From Pantanalinema sp. GBBB05 (GTDB taxonomy: Bacteria > Cyanobacteriota > Cyanobacteriia > Leptolyngbyales > Leptolyngbyaceae): a stretch of DNA of 64,000 nt. Each line of letters opens with the position of its first letter. Within the stretch, counting starts at the first letter, position 1. Positions 1 to 9,012 of this stretch are shown here, piece by piece. The notes below the pieces were generated by a model. The model saw only the letters and a list, made by a program, of their open reading frames with translations, made no database searches and was not told the DNA's origin. The translations under genes and the position numbers were made by a program. The stretch lies in NCBI GenBank assembly GCA_016743235.1, contig VRZD01000011.1, positions 62,001 to 126,000 on the forward strand, given 5' to 3'.

Positions 1-314
1 TCGGTAAATTCCTCAATCGATTCGGTTAAAAAACCCAGATGCCCGCCAATATTGACTGCCAGAATCGGTACAGCATCACTGGCTAGCCAGCGCGCGGCCG
101 TGAGGGCAGTACCATCACCCCCCAAAATAATTGCCAGATCGATCGGGCGAGTCACCGAAGCCAGAAATACTGGAAAGGGATTGTCTTTCGGTCCACTGGG
201 ACCCACTAAAACCTTACAGCCGCGATTCTCTAATTGTCTGGCACACTTTTCAGCACAACGCTGACTGCTGGAATCGTTGGCTTTGTGGGCAATAATGACC
301 TGCTGAAGTTGCAC
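1..314 (-). CDS. nadK: NAD kinase, 5' portion (gene runs off the left edge)
   Basis: NAD(H) kinase phosphorylates NAD to NADP with ATP in the cytosol. Only about the first 104 residues are present. The diagnostic glycine-rich motif [11 protein letters not shown] is followed by [13 protein letters not shown], both typical of the catalytic N-terminal domain. The start is GTG at 314: an in-frame TGA lies three codons upstream, so no earlier start is possible, and no ATG fits. It lies 74 bp downstream of ndhE on the same strand, an arrangement seen in many cyanobacteria, so it is probably the last gene of the ndhAIGE transcript. The C-terminal half is outside the window. Confidence 0.9.
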   Translation of the reverse strand, partial: MQLQQVIIAHKANDSSSQRCAEKCARQLENRGCKVLVGPSGPKDNPFPVFLASVTRPIDLAIILGGDGTALTAARWLASDAVPILAVNIGGHLGFLTESIEEFT

Positions 315-388
315 GTTTGCTCAAAGGATTTGGGTGATTAGTTGTTAGTCTACTGGCAAGTTGGGACGAATCACTAATCACCCGAGAA

Positions 389-694
389 TTACCACTTGAG
401 CAAGTTAAATTGCTCCATGTCCACCGTGTCACGGTTGCGATAGATCGCCAGGACGATCGCCAACCCAACAGCAGCTTCTGCGGCGGCGATCGAAATGACA
501 AACACGGTAAACACTTGCCCTTTAATGCTTTGTCCATCCATGTAATTGGAGAACGCCATCAAATTCAAATTGACCGCATTCAGCATCAATTCCACCGACA
601 TCAAAACTCGGACAGCGTTCCGGCTGGTAATTAAGCCAAAGATACCAATGCAAAATAAGGCGGCGGCCAAGATTAAAAAGTATTGGAGTTGCAT
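389..694 (-). CDS. ndhE: NAD(P)H-quinone oxidoreductase subunit 4L
   Basis: Homologue of NuoK, a small membrane subunit of the cyanobacterial NDH-1 complex, which carries out cyclic and respiratory electron flow in the thylakoid membrane. The 101 residues are the usual length. Three hydrophobic helices are visible, with the NuoK-type segment [18 protein letters not shown] carrying the conserved membrane glutamate in helix 2 and a second glutamate in [11 protein letters not shown]. It starts about 30 bp after ndhG, in the order ndhA-I-G-E, and is surely co-transcribed. Confidence 0.96.
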   Translation of the reverse strand: MQLQYFLILAAALFCIGIFGLITSRNAVRVLMSVELMLNAVNLNLMAFSNYMDGQSIKGQVFTVFVISIAAAEAAVGLAIVLAIYRNRDTVDMEQFNLLKW

Positions 695-724
695 GAGTCT
701 CGGTTGAATTCGGGCAAATTGCAG

Positions 725-1348
725 TTAGGACTTAGGCGGCGGAATCCGATCGCGGCTTCCTGCCGATACCAGTTCCCGAGGACGCTCAGGTAAGGTCAAC
801 ACCGGGGCTTGAGCGGAGGTCGCCAACTCATCGGGCAGATACTCGCGACGAGCCAGAATCACCGCGCCAATTAATGCCATCAACAACAACACGGATGCCA
901 GTTCAAACGGCAGCAAAAAGTCGGTAAAGAAGTGCTGACCAATCCGCACGATCGCTTCGTCACCAGCTGGAACAGCCGTAGAAATGGACCAGGGCGTTAC
1001 CAATACCATCGTGCTGAGCAGAGCAAATAAGCCAATGCAGACGATCGCGGTTGCCGATTTCCGAATCCAGGCACGGGGAATCGGCGCAAAATCTTCCTGC
1101 TTGTTCACCAACATGATGGCAAACAGAATCAGGACGTTGACGGCTCCCACGTAGATCAAGACTTGGGCTGTGGCAACAAAATCAGCATTCAGCAATAAAT
1201 ACAGTCCTGCCACGCTGATAAAGGTGCCACCCAGCAAAAAGGCGGAATACACAATATTGGGGAGTAGTACCACTCCCAATGCCGCCCCGATCATCATCAG
1301 AGCTAGCACACCAAACGAAACAATCTGAACCCCTTCAGCTAGATTCAC
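725..1348 (-). CDS. ndhG: NAD(P)H-quinone oxidoreductase subunit 6
   Basis: Homologue of NuoJ, a membrane subunit of NDH-1. The 207 residues contain about five transmembrane segments, including the NuoJ hallmark LLNADFVATAQVLIYVGAVN near residues 50-75. The C-terminal tail of about 35 residues is polar and Pro/Arg-rich, as in other cyanobacterial NdhG proteins. It lies between ndhI (90-bp gap) and ndhE in the conserved operon. Confidence 0.95.
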   Translation of the reverse strand: MNLAEGVQIVSFGVLALMMIGAALGVVLLPNIVYSAFLLGGTFISVAGLYLLLNADFVATAQVLIYVGAVNVLILFAIMLVNKQEDFAPIPRAWIRKSATAIVCIGLFALLSTMVLVTPWSISTAVPAGDEAIVRIGQHFFTDFLLPFELASVLLLMALIGAVILARREYLPDELATSAQAPVLTLPERPRELVSAGSRDRIPPPKS

Positions 1349-1437
1349 AATCTCTGTTCTCCTCGCGACATTGCCATCGGTGATTGGCTATTAGTGTTCA
1401 TGATGCATGTTCTTCTAAGAGCCGAATCACCGATCGC

Positions 1438-2022
1438 TTATTTCTCCATCTGTTCCAAAATTTCCTCTGGACGCTGACCTGCCCGCCGCGCATTGGCCGG
1501 CAGATCGTGAGGATCGGTTACTCCCTTGGGTAGGTAAGCTAGTTCCCGTAACGGGGTGACCATTGGATCGTTCGTCACCTTGTAGGGCAAGCGACCCAGC
1601 GCCACATTATCGTAGTTCAGTTCATGGCGATCGTAGGTCGAGAGTTCATACTCTTCCGTCATCGACAGACAGTTGGTGGGGCAATATTCCACACAATTGC
1701 CGCAGAAGATACACACCCCGAAGTCAATACTGTAATGCTTGAGTTGCTTTTTCTTGGTGCCACTATTAAATTCCCAATCCACTACCGGGAGATTGATTGG
1801 GCACACCCGTACACACACTTCGCAAGCAATACACTTATCAAACTCGAAATGGATCCGACCCCGGAAGCGCTCGGAGGGAATCAGCTTTTCGTAGGGATAC
1901 TGCACAGTGACAGGGCGACGCTGCATGTGGTCAAACGTAACCGACAGCCCTTGACCAATGTATTTAGCTGCCTGAACGGTTTCTTTGGCATAATCGCCAA
2001 CTTGTTTGAGAAACTTCAGCAT
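1438..2022 (-). CDS. ndhI: NAD(P)H-quinone oxidoreductase subunit I, 2 x [4Fe-4S] ferredoxin-type
   Basis: Peripheral-arm subunit of NDH-1 that passes electrons through two [4Fe-4S] clusters toward plastoquinone; in cyanobacteria the donor is ferredoxin. Both CxxCxxCxxxCP motifs are intact: [12 protein letters not shown] near residues 64-75 and [12 protein letters not shown] near 103-114. The 194 residues match the family. It is 33 bp downstream of ndhA and upstream of ndhG. Confidence 0.96.
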   Translation of the reverse strand: MLKFLKQVGDYAKETVQAAKYIGQGLSVTFDHMQRRPVTVQYPYEKLIPSERFRGRIHFEFDKCIACEVCVRVCPINLPVVDWEFNSGTKKKQLKHYSIDFGVCIFCGNCVEYCPTNCLSMTEEYELSTYDRHELNYDNVALGRLPYKVTNDPMVTPLRELAYLPKGVTDPHDLPANARRAGQRPEEILEQMEK

Positions 2023-2055
2023 AGGTTCAGTCTCTGAAAGGAATAAGGATGAAGA

Positions 2056-3174
2056 TTAACCACCGAAGGCAACGGGAAAGGCAATCTTAAGACCCGCTGT
2101 CAGAAGCAGGTTAACCAAAGCAACGGGTAATAGGAATTTCCACCCTAAGTCTAACAACTGGTCAATCCGCACCCGGGGGACTGTCCACCGCAACAGCACC
2201 GCCAGGAAGACCAAGAAGTAAGCCTTCAGCAGCGTCATGGTAATCCCTAGTGCCGCATCAATGATTTGCAGCCAGGAATTGGTTTCACTAATGCCAAACC
2301 AGTTTGCCATCATGCTCAACGGAATTGGAAATTCCCAGCCCCCCAGATACAGCACGGCTACGAGCAGGGCAGACAGTACCAAGTTGACGTAAGACCCCAA
2401 ATAGAACAGAGCAAACTTCATACCGGAGTATTCGGTCTGATACCCGGCGACTAGTTCTTCTTCCGCTTCTGGCAAATCAAACGGCAAGCGTTCGCATTCT
2501 GCCAGAGCCGCAATCCAGAAAATCAAAAAGCCAATGGGTTGCCGCCAAATATTCCAGCCTAGAATGCCATAGCCGGATTGTTGATCGACAATATCGATCG
2601 TGCTGAGCGAGTTCGACATCATTGCCACCGCTAGTACAGCCAGAGCTAAGGGAATTTCGTAGCTAATCGATTGCGCCGCAGCTCGGAGACCACCCAATAG
2701 CGAGTATTTATTGTTGGATGCGTACCCCGCCATCAACAAACCGATCGGCGCAATACTCGACAGGGCAATCCACAGAAACACACCCATGCTGACATCGGTA
2801 ACAACCAGATTTTGTCCGAACGGCACGATTAAGTAGGACAAAAACACGGGAATCACTACGATCACCGGTCCTAGCGTAAATAGCAGCGAATCCGACTTTG
2901 CCGGGACAACATCTTCCTTGAAAATCAGTTTTAAGCCATCGGCAACGGGTGCTAGAACCCCCAGCGGTCCAATGTACTCTGGACCAATCCGTTGTTGAGC
3001 GGCGGCGGAAATCTTCCGTTCCAGCCAAACGGTGACTAACACACCCACCGTTGCTCCGATGATCATTAACAACATGGGTAAGGGCATCCAGATAGCTTTA
3101 GCCGCACCAGCGGGAATGCCCAATTCCGTTAATGACTGAATGAATATTCCTTGTAAATCGATTCCTGAGTCCAT
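2056..3174 (-). CDS. ndhA: NAD(P)H-quinone oxidoreductase subunit 1
   Basis: Homologue of NuoH, the membrane subunit at the junction of the hydrophilic and membrane arms, forming part of the quinone chamber. The 372 residues have about eight transmembrane helices and NuoH signatures: [19 protein letters not shown] near residues 51-69, [20 protein letters not shown] near 225-245, and a C-terminal [18 protein letters not shown]. It is the first gene of the ndhAIGE run. A terminator separates it from gltA, so it probably has its own promoter in the 284-bp gap. Confidence 0.96.
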   Translation of the reverse strand: MDSGIDLQGIFIQSLTELGIPAGAAKAIWMPLPMLLMIIGATVGVLVTVWLERKISAAAQQRIGPEYIGPLGVLAPVADGLKLIFKEDVVPAKSDSLLFTLGPVIVVIPVFLSYLIVPFGQNLVVTDVSMGVFLWIALSSIAPIGLLMAGYASNNKYSLLGGLRAAAQSISYEIPLALAVLAVAMMSNSLSTIDIVDQQSGYGILGWNIWRQPIGFLIFWIAALAECERLPFDLPEAEEELVAGYQTEYSGMKFALFYLGSYVNLVLSALLVAVLYLGGWEFPIPLSMMANWFGISETNSWLQIIDAALGITMTLLKAYFLVFLAVLLRWTVPRVRIDQLLDLGWKFLLPVALVNLLLTAGLKIAFPVAFGG

Positions 3175-3317
3175 GTTTTTCTCGATTCCAGCGATCGCTC
3201 AGTATCCACACTGAAGTATATCGTTGGATAGCCATCACACGATAGGGAAACCGGCATCAATAAATCTGAGTCGGCACATAGACCAACCGTAATAGATAAA
3301 ACGCTATACAAATAGAA

Positions 3318-3345
3318 AGCCCCCAAAACCGAGAGTCCGGGGGCT
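3318..3345 (-). terminator. Rho-independent terminator after gltA
   Basis: The arms AGCCCCC and GGGGGCT form a perfect 7-bp GC-rich stem around a 14-base loop. On the minus strand it is followed by a T-rich run (TTTCTATTTG). It lies between the gltA stop and the ndhA start and should uncouple the two. Confidence 0.7.
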
Positions 3346-3458
3346 GGAGTTCCTGAAAATCGTCACTTGACAATATCCTGACAATTTGCCGCCAGATTCG
3401 CAAGAGGGGCGTTGCCCATCATTCACATCACCCAAAAGTGTGGTAAACCCGTTTCCAG

Positions 3459-4595
3459 TTAGCGTTCATTAATCGGCGTGTAAGGCACAGAATGCACTCC
3501 GGTATAGATCTGGGTGGGACGGAAGATCCGGTTTTCGTTGAGTTGTTCTTTCCAGTGAGCTAACCAGCCAGCTGTCCGGGAAATGGCAAATACGGGAGTA
3601 AACAAATCCACGGGAATGCCTAATTTGCGATAAACCAATCCCGAGTAAAAGTCCACGTTGGCACAAATACCTTTATGCCCAACCTTTTCTTGCATGACAT
3701 TTTCTAGCTCGATCGCAATGTCGTAGTATTCATCCCGACCAAATTTGTCAAACAATTGTTCAGCCAAATTCTGCAAAATCGTGGCACGTGGATCTTTAAC
3801 CTTATAAACACGATGCCCAAAGCCCATAATCTTGTCTTTACGAGCTAGCCGATCTTCCACAAACGGACGCACATTCTCCACCGAGCCAATTTCTTGCAAC
3901 ATTAGAATCACTTCTTCGTTGGCACCACCATGCAGGGGACCCGCTAATGTGCCTACGGCTGAAGCGACAACTCCATAAGGATCAGTCAAAGTGGACGCTG
4001 TCACCATAGCAGAGAAAGTCGAAGCGTTAATCGTATGCTCGGCATGCAGCGTTAAACAAATGTCGAACACCCGAGCAGCAAACGGATCTGGCTCCCGTTC
4101 ATTCAACATATAAAGGAAGTTTGCCGCATATTCCAGATCATCACGTGGCTTCACCGGATCATTGCCCTTACGGATCAGTTGAAAGGCAGCCACCATCGTT
4201 GGGATTTTTGCCAGCAACCGCACTACCGCTGCCCGAATATAAGCCGGATCATCCAGGGCCCGCCGGGAATAGAACAGTCCTAAAGCCGCGGCACAGGCTT
4301 GCAATGCATCCATCGGGTGACCACTTTCGGGGAAGCATTCCATCATGTCGCGCACCCGATACTTCAGCCGCCGATGGTAGCGAATTTCGTGTTCAAAAGC
4401 TGCTAACTCCTCCGCTGTAGGTAACTCACCCCAAATCAGCAAGTAAGCCGTTTCCAGAAAGGTGCTTTTCTCGGCTAATTCCTCGATCGAAATGCCTCGA
4501 TATTCTAAAACGCCCCGTTGTCCATCCACAAAACTGATACTGGATTGGGTAACGGGGACGCCCTCTAAACCTGCCCTATATTCGCAGACAGTCAT
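3459..4595 (-). CDS. gltA: Citrate synthase
   Basis: Condenses acetyl-CoA and oxaloacetate to citrate, supplying the 2-oxoglutarate used for nitrogen assimilation. The 378 residues match the short bacterial type. Catalytic motifs are intact: LHAEHTINASTF (His) near 183-194, GPLHGGANEEV (His) near 218-228, GFGHRVYK near 254-261, and an Asp in NVDFYSGLVY near 315. The start MTVCEYRAGLEGV is the usual N-terminus of cyanobacterial GltA. The upstream 170 bp is AT-rich; two GTA...TAC pairs there have spacers of nine bases, not the eight of a true NtcA box. Confidence 0.96.
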   Translation of the reverse strand: MTVCEYRAGLEGVPVTQSSISFVDGQRGVLEYRGISIEELAEKSTFLETAYLLIWGELPTAEELAAFEHEIRYHRRLKYRVRDMMECFPESGHPMDALQACAAALGLFYSRRALDDPAYIRAAVVRLLAKIPTMVAAFQLIRKGNDPVKPRDDLEYAANFLYMLNEREPDPFAARVFDICLTLHAEHTINASTFSAMVTASTLTDPYGVVASAVGTLAGPLHGGANEEVILMLQEIGSVENVRPFVEDRLARKDKIMGFGHRVYKVKDPRATILQNLAEQLFDKFGRDEYYDIAIELENVMQEKVGHKGICANVDFYSGLVYRKLGIPVDLFTPVFAISRTAGWLAHWKEQLNENRIFRPTQIYTGVHSVPYTPINER

Positions 4596-5250
4596 GATTT
4601 CACCGATCGTTCAAAATTAATCAACTCAGGCTAGCTTACTAAAGATCATAAATCTGTATCTCGCTAGTCTGCCTCCCCTCATTGTGCCTGGCTAGAGCAA
4701 GGTCTGAGCAGATATATCATTATTTGGTAAAAATCTGTGCGTTTTCGTAAAAAACAGTTACCATTTAGCTAAGGTAGTATAAGTCTCATACCACCATGCT
4801 CCGGTTTGAGCTTACGCCGAGTGAGTTGACGATTCCACCCCAAACTGAATCGACTAGCTAAGCTCTCGACAGTAGTGATGGGGAATGAGGAAGCAACCCA
4901 ACTCTGTCCGTTAATACCATTACGATCAACTTGCCCCTCGGTACCGGCTGCGAAAATCCAGCGCATCGGTACAGGTTTGCAAGAACGATTAAGGATCTTG
5001 GGAACCAGGATGCCTGCCCTTTGAGGCAATACCAGACCAATAGAACGATCGAGTTTTTGCGGCAGTTGCCGATCAATAGGGAAGCTGACGCTGTACTACA
5101 GGTCAGTGTATAGCAGTTCACCTAGAAGACTGATCCAACCCAAATAGGTAGTCATTGCATAGATCTCAAGCCAACCGTTCCCTTCAAGTACCTGAAATTT
5201 GTCAGGAGGGGGCTGATTGGCTTTTTTAGTCATTTTGAAATAGGAGTAGT
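4596..5250. other. Intergenic stretch between gltA and the 5251 gene
   Basis: 655 bp with no convincing intact gene. A minus-strand open frame at 4769-5095 has protein-like composition and is listed separately. The remainder holds the gltA promoter region (about 4600-4770) and, just before 5251, a possible ribosome-binding site for the plus-strand gene. Confidence 0.5.
4769..5095 (-). pseudogene. Possible remnant or frameshifted small gene, unknown function
   Basis: The frame is open for about 108 codons from just after a TAG at 5096-5098 to a TAG at 4769. It reads like real protein (for example FPIDRQLPQKLDRSIGLVLP, then RWIFAAGTEGQVDRNG and FSLGWNRQLTRRKLKPEHGG). No ATG or GTG exists near its 5' end; the first ordinary start is a TTG at about residue 24. 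A neighbouring frame offers GTG at 5121 (MNCYTLTCSTASAS), so a one-base shift near 5075-5095 could join them. I do not recognise the family. It may also be chance. Confidence 0.25.
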
Positions 5251-5652
5251 ATGACTCAACGACGTGTTCGTCACTCTCGTCCAGATGTTCAAGCAGAGTA
5301 TCAACCCACTAAGACTCGTCAAGGTGTTGCTAGACCTGCTCAGAATCATCACCCGAAGACCGCGCATCAAGCCCATAGTAGCGATCGTCAGCCTCAATCT
5401 CGCCTCATCAGCTTGATCGCCCAAGATGCGCCACTGCAAACTCATAGCACTCTAGTTCTGATGTATGGTCCATTTCAGGCGGAAATGCTGCCAGGACAGG
5501 GAAAAGGGGTAGCCTCCTGGTTGCGTGATTGTGTCAGGCAACATGGATTACCTAGCTTAGTTCGGTTTGACTACCGCCATCGGGCACAAATCTTTCGCCG
5601 CGATCAGTTTCAATCTTGGCTAGAGCCACTCGTCACTCAAGTTGCTAGCTAG
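5251..5652 (+). CDS. Hypothetical protein, basic disordered N-terminus
   Basis: 133 residues. The first ~50 are Gln/His/Arg-rich and probably disordered. From about residue 52 a folded-looking part begins (SLIAQDAPLQTHSTLVLMYG), then GKGVASWLRDCVRQHGLPSLV and FDYRHRAQIFRRDQFQSWLEPL. I recognise no named domain. The single gene is flanked by long non-coding stretches. The ATG is preceded by AGGAG eleven bases upstream, which supports the start. Confidence 0.6.
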   Translation: MTQRRVRHSRPDVQAEYQPTKTRQGVARPAQNHHPKTAHQAHSSDRQPQSRLISLIAQDAPLQTHSTLVLMYGPFQAEMLPGQGKGVASWLRDCVRQHGLPSLVRFDYRHRAQIFRRDQFQSWLEPLVTQVAS

Positions 5653-6350
5653 TGAGCTGAGTTAACTAACCATCCAACCATGACCCTAAATGCCCGGCTT
5701 TCAACAGCTGTAAACCGACGGGGTTGGATAGAACAGGGTGCTGACAAACCTTCGTTTACACTTTAAGTTAGAGTCCGGTTGAGAAGATTCAGTTCGCCGA
5801 TTTAAACCGTAGCTTTTTATACCTTTGAGCTTGTCGCGAATGACTGGATGCGACGGACTGGCGAATGCATCATGTTAAGTGATGTGTAAGTTGTTTGCCC
5901 TAGTTTCAGCCGCTCTCCTATAAAGTTGCTGGGTTAACGTAAGCCAATGCTAAGGGTGCTGATGACTCCAGGCATTGGCTTCATCATATTTTTAGGTAAA
6001 AGAAATTTGAGCGGTCAAAGGCTTTATTATTTGAGCGCAACTTTTTTGATTCAGTAGATATAATGAGTTTGCAGAGGTGAATGCAAGGATAAAAACCGTG
6101 TTTTTACGGAAGCTCTAACACTGGATAGAATTCATCCCGTTCTTGAGACAGAAATCTGCGCCTGAATTCAGGTTAATTAAATCCTTCAGACGGGTGAGTT
6201 CCTGACTGGAAATTCTCTGCATGATAAATGCAGCATCAGGTAACCAACTTGCATCTACAGAACAGCTACTTCTGATTCACGTGCTCAACATCTCCCTTGA
6301 GCAGTTCATGCTTTCCCTGTTAGTTGCCCTATTAAGTCATTGGTTCGGCT
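5653..6350. other. Long intergenic stretch with a 10-bp-stem hairpin
   Basis: 698 bp without a recognisable gene. At 5941-5980 the arms AAGCCAATGC and GCATTGGCTT pair perfectly around a 20-base loop and are followed by TTCATCATATTTTTAGG on the plus strand: a terminator, or the 3' end of a small RNA. A short minus-strand frame near 6115-6240 (MQRISSQELTRLKDLINLNS...) is 35 codons and unsupported. The rest shows nothing I can name. Confidence 0.45.
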
Positions 6351-6545
6351 ATGCAAGCACTTGATATCTCTACCAACGTTCGCTACAGCATTACCCCCTG
6401 CCCGGATGGAGTCAATCTTTGTGTGTGGGAAACTGCCAAAACCACCGATGTGCGGACAAGACCCTTTTTATTTAAGGTGAACCATCGGGTAACAACACGA
6501 GAAGAAGCTTACCGGATGTTGAGGTTTTACATAGAAGCCGCTTAG
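6351..6545 (+). CDS. Small conserved-looking protein, unknown function
   Basis: 64 residues, soluble, with regular composition and an amphipathic C-terminus (TTREEAYRMLRFYIEAA). No domain recognised. The central VNLCVWETAKTTDVRTRPFLF suggests a small beta-sheet fold. It is convergent with the DUF72 gene and only 15 bp from its end, which favours a real gene over a chance frame. Confidence 0.6.
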   Translation: MQALDISTNVRYSITPCPDGVNLCVWETAKTTDVRTRPFLFKVNHRVTTREEAYRMLRFYIEAA

Positions 6546-6560
6546 TCAAAGGCGACTGAT

Positions 6561-7415
6561 TTAAAACAACTGAAGCTGAGTCGCCTCAGGTGAAATGGCA
6601 TCCCAAGGTAATTGCGGGATCGCGGTTCCTTGCTGTTCTAAACAATGTTGAATGTAGCGAGCATTGCTGGGCGATCGCTCCTCCACTGGACAGTGGACAA
6701 AGAAATAGAGCCGAATGCCTTGCTGTAACCAGTGCTCCACCTGAGTTAACCAATCTTGCAAGAAAGTCCAGTTGGTTTGTTGCTCCGGATGGCTAATAAA
6801 TCGAATTAAACTAAAGGGTGCAGTAAGACTCATTTGCAACGGTAGCTTGGGCTTACGACGTTCCGAATGAACTTGTGGATCATCAGAAACTTCATAAACT
6901 GGGCGTGAATCAAGCAACACCCGCCCAATTCCCAATTCGGTCAATAAGTCCGTTAGTCGATCGCAATGGGGCAATTGAAACCATTCCGGATGGCGCACTT
7001 CTAAGGCAAACTCTGATTCCTGGCGTGGTAGGGCAGTCAGAAAGGCTGCCAGGTCATCAAAGTAAGCTGGACTGTAGCTGGGCGGGAGTTGGGCAAAAAA
7101 GGGACCCCGGCGATCGCCTAAGTCCTGCATCTGTTCTAGAAACTGCATAGTTGCGGCTAATTTGGGTTGCAGGAGATGATCGTGGGTAATCGCTTTTGGC
7201 AATTTCAAGCAAAACTCAAATCCGGCAGGAGTAACCGATGCCCAGCGTTGAACAGTTTTGCGATCGGGGACAGAGTAAAACGTGGTATTTCCTTCTACAG
7301 TCGTAAAGCGGTGGCTATATAGCGATAAAAAGTCTGTTGCTTGGCTGCCTGGGGGAAACAGTTCTCCCACCCAAGCTTTATATGCCCATAGCGCACAGCC
7401 AATGCGAAAATCCAT
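6561..7415 (-). CDS. DUF72 (YecE-like) TIM-barrel protein
   Basis: 284 residues of the YecE/DUF72 family, TIM-barrel proteins whose biochemical role is not established. Visible family features are the N-terminal IGCALWAYKAWVGELFPPG, TVEGNTTFYSVPD near 39-51, FCLKLPKAITHD near 68-79, and FALEVRHPEWF near 136-146. The C-terminal part has YFFVHCPVEERSPSNARYIQ where the family usually reads YVYFNNH..G.AP.NA. Monocistronic. Confidence 0.88.
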   Translation of the reverse strand: MDFRIGCALWAYKAWVGELFPPGSQATDFLSLYSHRFTTVEGNTTFYSVPDRKTVQRWASVTPAGFEFCLKLPKAITHDHLLQPKLAATMQFLEQMQDLGDRRGPFFAQLPPSYSPAYFDDLAAFLTALPRQESEFALEVRHPEWFQLPHCDRLTDLLTELGIGRVLLDSRPVYEVSDDPQVHSERRKPKLPLQMSLTAPFSLIRFISHPEQQTNWTFLQDWLTQVEHWLQQGIRLYFFVHCPVEERSPSNARYIQHCLEQQGTAIPQLPWDAISPEATQLQLF

Positions 7416-7531
7416 GTTCCAGTCCTAATTATGCAGTCCGGCTAAGTGCGATCACGATAGCCCCCAACTTTTTTATAATCAGTCGAACTGAAGCCACCTG
7501 TCAAAATCACTGAGGTAGACAATTCCCAAAG

Positions 7532-7720
7532 ATGCAAAATACGGCTGACTTTTTCTGTGCTTACTGTGGTGAGCCAAACACCACTTTTGTCGATTTCAGT
7601 GCAGGTGGGCAACAATCCTATGTTGAAGATTGCCAGGTGTGCTGCCGACCTAATATTTTGTATGTGCGAATTGATGAAGAGACGCTAGAAATTGAGATTG
7701 ATAGCGAATACGAAGGTTAA
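7532..7720 (+). CDS. CPXCG-motif cysteine-rich small protein
   Basis: 62 residues with two cysteine pairs, CAYCG near residues 9-13 and CQVCCRP near 35-41, spaced as in a zinc ribbon, followed by an acidic tail (IDEETLEIEIDSEYEG). This matches the CPXCG-type small protein family widespread in bacteria; the function is unknown, with metal binding inferred. The downstream hairpin at 7741-7780 would end the transcript. Confidence 0.82.
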   Translation: MQNTADFFCAYCGEPNTTFVDFSAGGQQSYVEDCQVCCRPNILYVRIDEETLEIEIDSEYEG

Positions 7721-7740
7721 CCTAATTTCAACCAAAAATC

Positions 7741-7780
7741 TGAAAGCTGCTCTTAGCCTTTGTTGCCTGAGCAGCTTTCA
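7741..7780. terminator. Bidirectional hairpin between convergent genes
   Basis: The arms TGAAAGCTGCTC and GAGCAGCTTTCA give a perfect 12-bp stem with a 16-base loop. It sits between the stop of the CPXCG gene (plus) and the stop of the pirA-like gene (minus), so it can serve both. Confidence 0.65.
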
Positions 7781-7839
7781 AATTCGGTGCTTGATTTCCT
7801 TGTTTAGTGAAGACAAATATCAATTTATTGATCGCTCTA

Positions 7840-7995
7840 CTAACCCAGGTAGCTGGCTTCAGCTTCCAACAACCGTACCAGGTTTTCATCACCTCTCGCT
7901 CTTGCCGCTTCTAAGCGCCGCTGCAAATTCTTTTGCAGATTCATGCGATGAGTTTGAGCTACTTCCATGGCGTTATTCTGACGTCTTTTGTTCAT
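7840..7995 (-). CDS. pirA: 51-residue PirA/CfrA-like PII-interacting regulator
   Basis: An intact ATG-to-TAG frame of 51 residues, too short for many gene callers. It begins MNKRRQNNAMEVAQ, is highly charged and helical, and ends with LQRRLEAARARGD, LVRLLEAE and ASYLG. Length, composition and the C-terminal Arg/Glu-rich helix fit the cyanobacterial PirA (CfrA) proteins, which bind the PII signal protein and tune arginine synthesis and carbon flow, and whose gene is NtcA-activated in Synechocystis. Two perfect GTAN8TAC boxes upstream, with a TATATT -10 at 8040-8045, fit that regulation independently. The family name is from memory of the family, not an alignment. Confidence 0.7.
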   Translation of the reverse strand: MNKRRQNNAMEVAQTHRMNLQKNLQRRLEAARARGDENLVRLLEAEASYLG

Positions 7996-8064
7996 CGTGA
8001 ACGGTCCTCTTCAATTTCTTATGCATCTAATTACAAATTAATATAGCACTATAAATGCGAAACG

Positions 8065-8078
8065 GTAGCTTATGTTAC
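8065..8078 (-). promoter_or_regulatory. NtcA box, proximal (GTA-N8-TAC)
   Basis: Perfect GTAN8TAC consensus within a slightly larger palindrome, GGTAGCTTATGTTACC. Read on the minus strand it is followed after 19 bases by TATATT (8040-8045), or after 24 by TAATTT, either of which fits the -10 element of an NtcA-activated class II promoter (usual spacing 20-24). The pirA-like ATG is 45 bp beyond that -10. On the plus strand no well-placed -10 serves the divergent gene at 8157. Confidence 0.7.
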
Positions 8079-8094
8079 CGATTTTTCACAAAGG

Positions 8095-8108
8095 GTAGTT
8101 TTTGTTAC
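8095..8108 (-). promoter_or_regulatory. NtcA box, distal (GTA-N8-TAC)
   Basis: A second perfect consensus (GTAGTTTTTGTTAC) exactly 30 bp from the first, so both face nearly the same side of the helix. The two boxes share GTAG-TT-TGTTAC. It may add cooperativity, or control the divergent SAM adenosyltransferase gene that starts 49 bp away. Confidence 0.65.
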
Positions 8109-8156
8109 TAAGTTCCGCTTAGATTAAGTTCGCTGCTAACGTTTTGAGAACCAGTG

Positions 8157-8990
8157 ATGCCCATCGGACGAAATCGCATCTTGACCCTTTTGACAGATTT
8201 CGGGCTACAAGATTCCTATGTTGGTGTCATGAAAGGGATGATCGCCCAAATTAATCCGCAGTTAACAGTGATTGATTTAACCCATCAAATTCCCCCTCAA
8301 GATGTTGCCGGCGCTCGATTTGCGCTAATGAGTGCATACCCTTACTTTCCCGCTGAAACCGTCCATGTTGCCGTGGTTGATCCAGGAGTGGGAAGCCGCC
8401 GCCGGGCGATCGCGCTAGCCGTTGGTACAGAGGTCGCTCAACCAACCGGGTTTTTAGTTGGTCCTGACAATGGCTTATTTAGTGGCGTGTTGCAACAACA
8501 ACCCGTATTAGCCGCCATTGAGTTAACCAATACTGACTATTGGCGAACTGCAGAACCAAGCAGCACCTTTCATGGTCGCGATATTTTTGCACCTGTAGCG
8601 GCTCATTTAGCGAGTGGAGTGCCGTTATCAGAGTTAGGCACAGCGATCGCTACTAATACACTGACCCAACTAGCTATTCCAGTTTGCAGCTATAAACAAG
8701 ATTTGAATCAGCCAGCTACAACTATCACGGGCAGTATTCAAGCGATCGATCATTTTGGTAATTTGATCACCAATATTCCTGGTACTGATGTTTTAGGAAA
8801 AGAGTGGTTAGCAATCGTCAATGGGATAGTTTTGTGTGGCAAACAAACTTACAGCGATCGACAATCAGGTGAGCCAGTTACGTTGGTTGGTAGCCATGGT
8901 TGGGTAGAAATTGCTGTCAATCAGGGGAACGCGCAAGCTACACTCAAACTAACGATCGGCAATTCAGTCCAAGTTTTAATCAAAGAATAG
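8157..8990 (+). CDS. SAM hydroxide adenosyltransferase (DUF62 family)
   Basis: 277 residues of the family that includes SalL/fluorinase and the widespread archaeal/bacterial SAM hydrolases, which convert S-adenosylmethionine plus water to adenosine and methionine. Family motifs: LLTDFGLQDSYVGVMKG near 11-27 (SAM-binding Asp), VVDPGVGS near 74-81, VGPDNGLFSG near 104-113, HGRDIFAPVAA near 146-156, and DHFGNLITNI near 200-209. A GTG directly precedes the ATG; I chose the ATG. It is divergent from the pirA-like gene across a 161-bp spacer with two NtcA boxes. Confidence 0.9.
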   Translation: MPIGRNRILTLLTDFGLQDSYVGVMKGMIAQINPQLTVIDLTHQIPPQDVAGARFALMSAYPYFPAETVHVAVVDPGVGSRRRAIALAVGTEVAQPTGFLVGPDNGLFSGVLQQQPVLAAIELTNTDYWRTAEPSSTFHGRDIFAPVAAHLASGVPLSELGTAIATNTLTQLAIPVCSYKQDLNQPATTITGSIQAIDHFGNLITNIPGTDVLGKEWLAIVNGIVLCGKQTYSDRQSGEPVTLVGSHGWVEIAVNQGNAQATLKLTIGNSVQVLIKE

Positions 8991-9012
8991 TTGTAAGGGT
9001 GGGTTGATCGCT

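Noticed and set aside
4720..4800. NtcA box upstream of gltA
   Set aside because: Candidate GTA/TAC pairs have nine-base spacers instead of eight.
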